DNA from: Chlorokybus atmophyticus | Lineage: Eukaryota > Streptophyta > Chlorokybophyceae > Chlorokybales > Chlorokybaceae | Length of the DNA: 64,000 bases | Assembly (NCBI GenBank): GCA_009103225.1 | Contig: RHPI01002823.1 | Location: forward strand, 62,634-126,633 | Direction: 5' to 3' | Shown here: in pieces, positions 55,311 to 64,000 of the stretch | How the letters are laid out: the number at the start of each line of letters is the position of its first letter | Numbering within the stretch: position 1 is the first letter of the stretch | Translations under genes and position numbers: made by a program | The notes under the pieces: model-generated | Databases searched by the model: none | What the model saw: only the letters and a program-made list of their open reading frames with translations | What the model was told of the DNA's origin: nothing

Positions 55311-58300
55311 ATGGCGGCGATGGCGCCCAGGGGGGGCTGCTCGATGCTGCTGATAGTGGGAGCTGTGCTTGTGGTCGGTCTCGCTGCTCGCGGTGCGCTG
55401 GGAGCCAATCCCACGGCCAGCAGTTATTGGATGCCCAGCGACGTAGCGAACGGCCTGGAGTTCCACTGGACCCAGAACGGTGGCTACAACACCTTTATAT
55501 GCCGTCACCACATCAAGGTCTTACGCGTGTGCTTGACGTTTGTCTCGCTGTCTTAGAAATGTTATCTCTCTTCCACAGACGCAGTGAAGCTGTGCGTGAA
55601 CAGTGAAGCAGACTGTGCACCGTGCGCTGTGCTTTGGGTTCTGCTGTTTGGTTTGATGTGGTCTGTGTCGTCATTATTTTTTGCATCATTAATGCTGGTT
55701 CTGCTGCTACTGTGGTCGTGGTAGTGGCTGTTGTTGCTGTTGCTGTCGTGGTTGCTGCTGCTGTTGCTGTTCCTATCAGCATTCTTGTAATGTTGCTAAT
55801 GCTGATATAACGGTCGTCGTTGGTGCTGCTGTCGTGTTGCGTTGATGGTGCGTATTGATGGTGCATATCCGCGATCCCAGCTGCGCATTAACAGTCTAAT
55901 GTTTTCCTGTCTTTTCTTCCCGTGCAGGCACACGTCCAGGAAGGTACATGCACAACGCCCAAAGCGCAACCTCAACTACGCTGCTCATTGCTCAACAAAC
56001 GCAACCACCATCATGACAAATGCCTTTGTCTGCTGAATTGTGTAACACGAGGACTTGTCTCCAACACCACTGTTCATTAACAAACATCGTTCCTGACCAC
56101 AGATCTGGACCAGAACAACCACTTTGCTGCAGATCAACTTGTGCAGGTATGAGACGAATACAGCAGCAACAGTGCTAACAGGTCTGCTTCAGCGAGCGCT
56201 CGAGTGTTGAACATGTGCTTGTGCTGGCTCTGAGCAGACTGATCCCGCGTCCATCGCGGATACCCAACTGGACGCTTGGGGTTACGACTGGAGGCCGTGC
56301 GGCATGCATGTGGGCGGCGGTGTGTGGGTAAGGGAACTAGCAGTCATTGCACACTCTGCTTCCAATCGTCGCTCTTATATATCTTGTTGGCATTACCAAC
56401 AGTCTGAGACCATCCCAGCATCTGAGATGATCGATGGCTACCACACCTTCACGGTCAAGGGTTCGAACGATGGAGGAGTCACGTACCCGTACTGGTATAC
56501 TGTTTTTGAGCAATTATCGGGCTCGCAAAACCCCTACTCACACTTCAAGATCGGTGAGCAACACAGACATGTTTTTGTCGACACACTACCATTGGCAAGC
56601 AGTACACCGCATCCTGACTCAATGTGTTTGCAACAGATTCAAAATACCCGACATTAGCGCTTGACACCACCAATGCCGATGACATCTGGTACAGAGCCTA
56701 ATTGTGCACGTCAGATTCACTAGGAGCTTGTTCCCTTTCTACGCAATGGTTGACACTCTGCTGATAGGTATACAGACACGAATACTGGGGTGCAGCAGCT
56801 TCAAATGGTGTATTATGATGTGCACGGGACTACAACTAAGGTCAGCTGACGAGAAAAGGATAATGCATGTGCTGTGGTTATCACCTCAGTGTGGCAGCGT
56901 TAAGATTGGACGTCAATGTGCGATGCAGGTTGACGGCACAACTGCGCATCCCAATCCACCATACTCAAGTACCGTTAAAGTTGAAAACAAGCTGAACTGC
57001 CAAGCCAACGACGTCTGCGAGCTGGATTTCTGTCAGTGGTGGTGGTCTTGGGACCAAGATGTAGGTTGGTCCTCAGGAGGCTTCATTGGAGATGGCGGTT
57101 CAGTTTTCATTGACATTGCCAACACTTTTAGGCTGACTGACAATGTTCATCCTCAAAACTTTGAGACCGGATCACACACGCTACAGGTCAGTTGGGCCGC
57201 AAGGATGGTGTGCCCATGAGACATAGCTTGTGCCTGAGGGTGCCAACCAATCGTTGCGATGGTCTTCATGCAGGTGTCAATGTCAGACTTGGCAGGAAAT
57301 CGCAATCCCAACTTTGTCACGTGGACCTTTTACAAGTCACATACATCATCAACCGACGGCTGCACATACAACATTGCATTCAATGGCAGGCAAGTTACAT
57401 GCATGCCGTTGCGCAGTCCAACCATGTGTGCTGCACTCAACAACCCAGCCCACATCACCTCCCTCGATGCGCAGTGACTTTGTTCGTCTCGCTGGTGGTG
57501 TATCTGAAGTTGACTTCAGCGACATGACCTCTGATGAGTACGAGCTTGTCGTCCGTGCTGAGGACAGCTTCGGCAACACTGGGTACAACAACACCTTCGG
57601 TTGGATCGTTGGTAAGCGTGCCTACTGTTGCACATTCTATATGCAAGACAGCAAAGGATGTTGATGGCGGGACGAATTCATTTCATGCCTTTACTGCTGC
57701 AGACAATGAGTACACTGGAGCTCAATTCCTCGCCACCGAGAGGCCTGGAGCTGCTGCGACCTCCCTGCGCATCCAGTTTAAGTCCGACAACAGCGCGCGC
57801 GCGTTCAAGGTGGAGCACTCGTGGGTAGCCGGGTCCTTATACATCGCGTGTAATGTCAACGACGCTACGTGCACAGAGGTCAGTGTGAACAGTCGAATGG
57901 TGTGACTTGTGTCGTCGCTAGATTTGCACACCTCGTGGGGTGAAGATGTTGCCAACATGGTGCATGCCCTTCAGGAGGAGACCTTTGCTGCCGGCACCTT
58001 CCCTACCGGCAGCTACTGGTACTCTGTGGCAGCTGTGGATGCTGTCGGCAACATCAACCCGGACCCCATTGTGTACAAATGGACAGTGGACCCAATCGAC
58101 ACTGACGTCACCTCAGTTCTGTAAGTAGCTTCCTGCATACGCTGTCTGCTTTATCTGCATTGCGCATCTCATTGTGCAATGTTTATCAGCACGGCTGATG
58201 GTGTAATCATCACCCCGTTCGCCACGCGCGACTCTGCTGTGACCGAGTTTGTGTATGAGTGGAAGCTCGACAACACCAAGTGGAAGAAGGGCAAGGGCCC

Positions 58301-59625
58301 CAGCTTTACTGTGAAGGGGGTCAAAGACGGCCTCCATACAGTGATGGTAAGCTTGCTAGATTGGTGATACTGGAAGCGTCAAGCGCCACGTTACTTGGCT
58401 GAGTATTTGTTATTATTGTTATGTAGGTGCGTGCTGCTGGCTTGGACAACATGCTGTGGGACCCTACACCCAAGAACTGGACTTGGAGCGTTGACACGGT
58501 GGCGCCCGAAGTGACCATCACAAACTCACCTGGGTCTGTCACGGGATCAACCAACGCATTCTTTGAAATCACCGCCACAGAGAGTGGCCTCCAGGAGTAT
58601 CGCCTCGACAACGGGCCATACGTGCCTTTCTCATTCCTAAATGAGGTCAGCCTGCAGGACCTCACTGAGGGCCCGCACACCTTCACCGTGCGTGTGACCG
58701 ATGCCAATGGCAACATTGGCAAGCCTGAGGAGTACTCCTGGATCATCGACAACGGCGACCCGGACACCTTCGTGCTGTCCGGACCCTCCACGCCAACCTT
58801 TGACACTCAGTCGATGTTCTCCTTCGGCAGCACTGAATCCGGTGTATCGTATCAATACAAGGTCGACCAAGATGCGGAATGGACTGGTGAGACACACAGA
58901 CATGTCGCATGATGAGACGAGCTCTAGCATGTTGAGAGCAACACTGACTGTGTTCATGTTTTCCCCAGACATAGACGGCTCTACGCTCACAACTCGTCAA
59001 GTGGGACAGGGCCTGCACATGCTGCAGGTTCGCGCCATGGATGCCGCTGAGAACTTGGACCCCACCCCGGCTGTGTACAGGTACATGCTCAGGGCTGCTA
59101 GTTGTGTCACATGCACTTGGCTGTATCTTATCAATTGAGGCTAAGTTTGGATGGTCTGTGCTCTGCAGCTGGACGGTGTACAGCACGGCAGTGTGGGAAG
59201 ATTGCAAGGGCTGCCATGCTGAAGCGGAGGCGGAGACATTTGTCTTCCCTGCTGTGAGCTTTGCACAACTCTAGCTGCCGACACGGCAGTTCTGTCATTA
59301 TTAGTTGCGAGGCGGCCAACACATCATAACTTGCCGTGTACAGGCCTCACTCCACATTAGGACTGAAGCACCCAACGAGTTCATTCAGTCTGTAACATTC
59401 ATTGCTTTCGTTTGCCACTTGGCTCTGCTAGTTGTTTGGCAACAAATGATGGTAGTTGCAAGTGTTTGTCTCGCCATTGCAGCTTTGCATGTGCAGAGCT
59501 GGAGCAATTCAACAGTTCAAATACTCTGGCTGTTGCTCACCGAGGCTATGTTCATCACTATTGTTTTGAGTGAAATACCTTTGAGCGCAGTAATCATCGA
59601 AAGGGTACGAGCTGGTGAACCATAG
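55311..59625 (+). CDS. Large secreted/membrane protein with bacterial-type Ig-like repeats
   Basis: Signal peptide at the start (GCSMLLIVGAVLVVGLAARG). Confident early exons: 55311-55517, 55928-55943 (16 bases), 56103-56146, 56238-56327, 56403-about 56552. The 56635-56930 region is unresolved. Later exons are about 56929-57186, 57275-57389, 57475-57611, 57703-57878, 57921-58122, 58190-58346, 58427-58887, 58970-59081, 59169-59254 and 59344-59625. The body repeats an Ig-like module ending in patterns such as GPHTFTVRVTDANGNIGKPE then YSWIID, GLHMLQVRAMDAAENLDPTP then AVYSWTV, and GSYWYSVAAVDAVGNINPDP. Homologous modules occur in bacterial and algal adhesins and matrix proteins. A Cys pair (WEDCKGCHAEAEAE) precedes hydrophobic segments (SVTFIAFVCHLALLVVWQQM, VVASVCLAIAALHV, ILWLLLTEAMFITIVLSEIP) and a TAG stop. 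A shorter form would stop at 59273 if the last intron is retained. Likely a cell-surface adhesion or matrix protein. Confidence 0.68.
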
Positions 59626-59639
59626 TAAGTCCAAACTCT

Positions 59640-60050
59640 TATTGATATTTTGCTACTCAGGCAAAAGACTGATGATATTGCAACACGAGCAGTAGCAAAC
59701 ATCTTAGCAGCACGAGCGTGCAATAAACAAGTGATTCTCCACAATGGTCACCTTTAGGCAATCCGTATTGGTGATATACCATGTGGCACAGCAGTGGACA
59801 TGATTCGGGTGTGTGAGCATGCTGTGTAGAAGCACTGCATTTTCTATGAAAGAGGGGGGGCGGGGGGGACTATGTTCAATATTTGCAATTTAGGCACATG
59901 ACGGATGCTGTAGCAACACGAGCAGAGTGAGTTAGATACAAATTTCTCATACTTATCACCTTGAGGCAATCTATAGCTGTGACATATCATGTGGCACATC
60001 AGAGGAGGTAGATGACATACCAGGGGAGAGGGAGGGGGGGGGGGCTGCAT
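59640..60050. repeat. Degenerate direct duplication (~200 bases each)
   Basis: Segments starting near 59665 and 59895 share, in order, a GATG(A/C)T-type start, GCAACACGAGCAG, CACCTT, AGGCAATC, a GATATACCATGTGGCACA-like block, and a run of G (59855 and 60030). Divergence is high. No protein is evident. Confidence 0.6.
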
Positions 60051-61118
60051 TCATATTCATTCAACCATCATGAGTATCTGCACCGACGACGGTGCAATTA
60101 ATCATTAAATGTACACAGATTATGAACGTGTAGTATGAATGTACATATGGCCGTATAACATATTTCGTTACACAACTATGCCTTGTCATACATGACATTA
60201 TATTGCGTATTGTAGGACCCATTTGAGAAGTTGGTTGTCATTATGCCGATTCACATGTAAATTGAGTCATTGGACCACAAATATGGGTATTTCATGTTGA
60301 TTTGTGTTAAGTAATTGTGATTCATATAATAATATAAGCAACATTAATAATATTATGTTATTGTTCGGTATATTATTCCTCGACATTGAATGGTATTCAA
60401 TAGATAATAGCTTATTACTTATGATGATGTTAATATAAGTTGTATAACATCATTGTGTAGCAGGCATGCGAACGATCATGATGAAAGTACACTACATGTG
60501 GATCAACCGTATGGTTACGGATGCTTCGTAAGCTACACTGCAACATGCTAAACAAAGATTGTGCTACCCACAAAGCGCGATCATCTTTAATACTCATTTT
60601 TACAATCTGCTCTGCACACCTATGTGCACAATATGCACATTATGCGGCACTTGGCGACACACAATCTACCCATCCATTATTTATGGGGGAATGCTATCAC
60701 TTAATGTGATTCCTTAATTATTTGAACTTTAATATGACCTAGTGATTGGTACGTGCGTTAAAGATCTCAGCTGTAGCTTATATCCAAAAAGCCATTGCAT
60801 TCTTGCTTTGCTCAAAGTCTCTAGCGAAACAATATCGTAATAAGACCATAGGCGCCAAAACCATAAACCTTTAACAATAAGGTCAAGGTGACTTCATGCA
60901 TAACTGGTAGAAACGATACTTACACAAATGGTCGAAAATAACACATCGATGTAACAAAAATAACATGTGGCATGCGCAAATCATGCCACATGTAAACAAC
61001 CATTACACATATGACAAAACGCCACACGTAAGATGACTGGTAGTGTTGCCCTTGGAGGGTGGGGTGGTGTACGTTGTACATGCGTATCCCGTAAGGGATG
61101 GTGTTAAAAACAAATTAC

Positions 61119-61146
61119 CCCCCCCCCCCCCCCCCCCCCCCTCCCA
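61119..61146. repeat. Poly-C run with one N
   Basis: About 23 C followed by CTCCCAN. It resembles the block at 41061 and is likely a homopolymer of uncertain length at a former gap edge. Confidence 0.85.
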
Positions 61147-61998
61147 NGATTGCACCATATGGCTTTAAAGATCATTTCATACGTGTATATACGTGTATTT
61201 CTATAAACTTTACTGCACACTTGCTGCATGCGCGTTTTCTAAGGCCTTCCAATATCCACCGTCAAAATCATGCTTTTGCCTTGAATTTCATGCTATTGAT
61301 ATATTCTGCACCGCGTGCAACAAGTTGTAAATGACTGGTGGCGCGCGGTGCGCAATGGCCCTGAACTAAGGGCAAGGGCATTTTTACAGCAGTGGGGCAG
61401 TGCGAAATGGGAGAGTTACCACTAGTTTAACACCATTATGTGCACGTATCATTGCCATATGCAAGGACATCCTATAATGCATACCCGTATATAACGCATA
61501 CTTAAACTTGCAACTTGCATTGATTGCATATGCATACCATATGCGGGAACTATATATGAGGGGGGCGAAACAATTGGGGCCCGACCACTAGGCTATGGTA
61601 GTAGAAGTAGAACACTACCATGAGTGAGGTCTGTCACAATCTATCCCAATTTCTGACATTCCTCCCCAATTTAACCAATGAGTTCCTCATAATCCAATGG
61701 GGCACTAGCCCGCGTCGCCATATTCGCGACCGTACCACGATCGGTCTGCCAGCGGCCTGTTGGATCCGGCCCACAAACGGTCCTGACCGACCGAACGGCC
61801 GTCCTCACCGCGCGACTTGCTATCGCAGCGCGACCGCTCATGCGGCCTTAGGTTGAACTAGCTCGGCGCGCAGGTCGTGATCCCGCGCCCAGCCCAGGGA
61901 AAGCCGCCCCAAATGTTTTGCTTTTGCCTTGGATCTGCCTCAGTCCCCTGCGGGAACTAAACGAGACGTCAAGCTCCGTTACCATTGTAAGAACTTCT

Positions 61999-64000
61999 CA
62001 ATATGTTTTCCCTGCCGGCCGACTAAATATTGGCAACGGCCGTGCACCTGAGGACACTAATTTAGACTGCCGTGGCTCAGGCCACCTGTAATCTTGATAC
62101 AGGGACCTAATAGTAACTTCCGATACTATGAGGCCCTTTTTGTTAGAATTTAGTCTTTAACAGTTGACTATGCCTAACTAACAGGCGCCTGTTAGTTACC
62201 TATCAGGCCTGAACAGGTGACTTTATATAATTAACAGGCACCTGTTAGTCACACACCAGGCCTTAACAAATGACTTTGTGTAATTTACAGGCAACTGTTA
62301 GTTACACATCAGGCCTTATTAGGTGACTACAACTAATCAACGGGCACCTGTAAGTTACACATCAGTCTTACTTAGGTGACTCAGCCTATGTGACACGCAC
62401 CAGTTCAGCGCAGGCGACTAAGCCTAAGTCACAAGCACCAACTAGGTAATTATCAACAAAATAAGGCCTTCTTTAACAACTGAAGGTGACTAATGCCTAA
62501 CTGTCGTCATATGTATTTGCATAGCTTGACTACACGCGACTGTCACTGACTTCCAGCATTGTTATGTGCCTGTGCTGTGTACATGTACCTGAAATGTGTA
62601 CAGTGTCTCTCAGTCACTTGCCAAGGCTTGTAGTTCGATTATGTGACTCGAATGCAGTTCTGTTGTATATCATAGGGATGCAAGTATTGATGTGCATGAG
62701 CATAATGACGATTGACTGAGCTGGTTTAAGATGCTCATCACTCAGTCACAAGAGCCTTGTAGCTATGTACACTACCAGCTAAACGGACTACCAACTGCGC
62801 TACAGCTCCTCTCCATCATCGCTTTGCTCGACATTACGGAACAAAGCACCACGCGCTGGGGCCTGTGGAGGAGACGCCGGAACTTGCTCTTCCTCCTCAA
62901 ACGGTTTTGCCAGCCACTCAAATGCTGCTTCTGCCTCAGCGAGCGGGTCACGAGCTGCTGTCTCTTGCGGCCGGCGCCAATTGGGATCTTTCAGGTATTC
63001 GACACAAGATGCAGTGCGGCGTTTCACAAGGGTAAATGGCTGGAGGGCTGCGTACCGTTGCCTCATCTCCCGCTTTATTGACATGATCATGGTGTTGATT
63101 TCGCTGAGGTACTCTTCATGTGTGTCTATGCTGGCAGCTAGGAGAGGGTCTCCATCCTTGCCCTTTAGGATGCGCTCCACCTGCGTAGTTTACAGGCATG
63201 TCTTAGTGGCATCGAAAGCCACTATTCACTGCAACGCGTCTGCAAGCCTGTAGTTGGGGCTACAGCATTCCTGAATTGCTAATGCTGGAGTTCAGAGTGC
63301 TCACCGTAAGCAACAGGTATGCGAGGTGGTTGACTGTCAGCTGCCGGCGACCAGGTGTAGTGACGGCGTAAGACCAGCATTGCACGATCATTTGCCAGAT
63401 TATGGGATTGCCCCATTCATGGATGTATCTCCTCCGCTCCGGGTCTGCAGTGTCGGTCACCTCAAATCTCCGCCATGACTTGTCTGCGACAGTCATACCG
63501 ACAAGGCATTAGGCACGAAATAGATAGTTCAAGTTGAGCCTGCACCAGGCTAGAATAGTGCCTGTGACTTACTTTGGAGCGCGTTGCGCATTTGGGCTTT
63601 TTGGGTCTCGGGGTCCATTAGGGCGTCGATGTGCCTGATTGAATCGGTTACAATAGGCGAGATGAGTACGTGTGTATGGAGGCTGAGTAAGAAGGCAGTG
63701 TTGCATAGCAGACATGGTGGTGAGGGACCCAACTCACTTGCGCTTGTTGCTGTTAAACAGTGTCCACTTGTACTCCTTCTCAAGGACATGCTTGATCTTG
63801 GTGACGTTCTCAGACCGGACCTGCGTAGCTTTCTTCAGGGCGACACTCCAGTGGAAGGGGCACTCCTTGGGAGTCCAGTACACCTCATAGAACTTGGCCG
63901 CATCGGCCTCGTCGTCATGGTCGAAGCCAACTACCTGTCACGGGCAGGTTGGTCAGTGTCACGGTGCAGTGCGGTCATGAAGCATTCACAGCACCTGACA
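61999..64000. mobile_element. Large dispersed repeat, copy 2 (runs off the window)
   Basis: Matches copy 1 (from 15759) in the same orientation from CAATATGTTTTCCCTGC to the end of the window. The 53-base tandem array is here at about 62180-62400. The encoded minus-strand gene has fewer lesions than in copy 1. The element's far end is outside the window. Confidence 0.78.
62800..64000 (-). CDS. Repeat-encoded multi-exon gene of unknown function, copy 2 (5' part outside window)
   Basis: From the 3' end: last exon about 63185-62800 (RILKGKDGDPLLAASIDTHE, YLSEINTMIMSIKREMRQRY, AEAAFEWLAKPFEEEEQVPA, ending EQSDDGEEL and TAG). Earlier exons are near 63500-63300 (DKSWRRFEVTDTADPERRRY, WGNPIIWQMIVQCWSYAVTT), 63680-63575 (LISPIVTDSIRHIDALMDPE) and 63935-63745 (FDHDDEADAAKFYEVYWTPK, ECPFHWSVALKKATQVRSEN, VTKIKHVLEKEYKWTLFNSN). 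Where copy 1 has a stop this copy has Trp, so it may be intact. The mix of charged helical segments and an acidic tail suggests a nuclear or DNA-associated protein, but no family is recognised. Exon edges are approximate. Confidence 0.55.

Larger units (their letters stand above)
59626..61998. other. AT-rich intergenic region
   Basis: About 2.4 kb with no supported gene. It contains two related segments near 59640-59850 and 59880-60050, each with GATGATATTG/GACGGATGCTG, AGCAACACGAGCAG, CACCTT(T)AGGCAATC and CATGTGGCACA motifs followed by a G run. This is a degenerate direct duplication. A poly-C run with an N lies at 61119-61146. The stretch 61620-61860 has a short open frame without motifs. 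Confidence 0.5.

Overview
This is nuclear DNA from an intron-rich eukaryote, most likely a flagellate-forming green alga; a streptophyte-grade or prasinophyte-like alga would fit, but the species cannot be fixed from sequence alone. The evidence is gene content. There is a photolyase-domain/alpha-beta-hydrolase fusion typical of plants and algae, a plant-type GH3 beta-xylosidase, a chloroquine-resistance-transporter-like (CLT/CRT) carrier, a SLC35A-type nucleotide-sugar transporter, and a CDK20/CCRK-like kinase (LF2 in Chlamydomonas), which points to cilia. Genes carry many short GT-AG introns and an unusual number of inferred GC-AG introns. Introns and spacers are full of alternating purine-pyrimidine (TG/CA, CATG, GCGC) tracts. 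Three runs of N (14967-15144, 28500-28945, 42972-43307) and two poly-C blocks mark assembly problems.

Layout. 1-14.1 kb is a gene block: a doubtful gene end (1-330), the photolyase/hydrolase fusion (2654-5993, +), a small Cys/His zinc protein (6318-~6714, -), a CDK20-like kinase (6834-8680, -), a divergent proline-rich protein (8940-10918, +) and a secreted Cys-rich protein (12511-14125, +). 15.8-28.5 kb is a mobile-element zone. It holds one copy of a large repeat (about 15759-18400, second copy 61999-64000). Next come plus-strand decayed ORFs, including an OTU-like region, a zinc/Tudor-like region and a phage-type cytosine-C5 DNA methyltransferase. A minus-strand KDZ/Plavaka-like transposase with an N-terminal C2H2 finger closes the zone. 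29.2-30.1 kb holds a small complete four-exon unknown gene.

31.5-59.6 kb is a second gene block, rich in carbohydrate, secretory and membrane functions: GH27 alpha-galactosidase with a C-terminal membrane segment (+), a GT90/CAP10 glycosyltransferase (-), the CRT-like transporter (+), the nucleotide-sugar transporter (+), GH3 beta-xylosidase (-), and a large secreted Ig-like repeat protein ending in hydrophobic segments (+). Between them (43.4-48.7 kb) lies an AT-rich island of hairpin and TIR elements. The window ends inside the second copy of the large repeat.

The most interesting signal is the close association of a KDZ/Plavaka-type DNA transposase with a bacteriophage-like solo cytosine methyltransferase and a chromatin-reader-like domain at 18.9-28.4 kb. 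The methyltransferase reading frame is now broken by two nonsense codons and a frameshift. Exon models were made by hand from splice signals and reading-phase continuity. For the main genes the summed exon lengths are divisible by three, but no transcript evidence was available.
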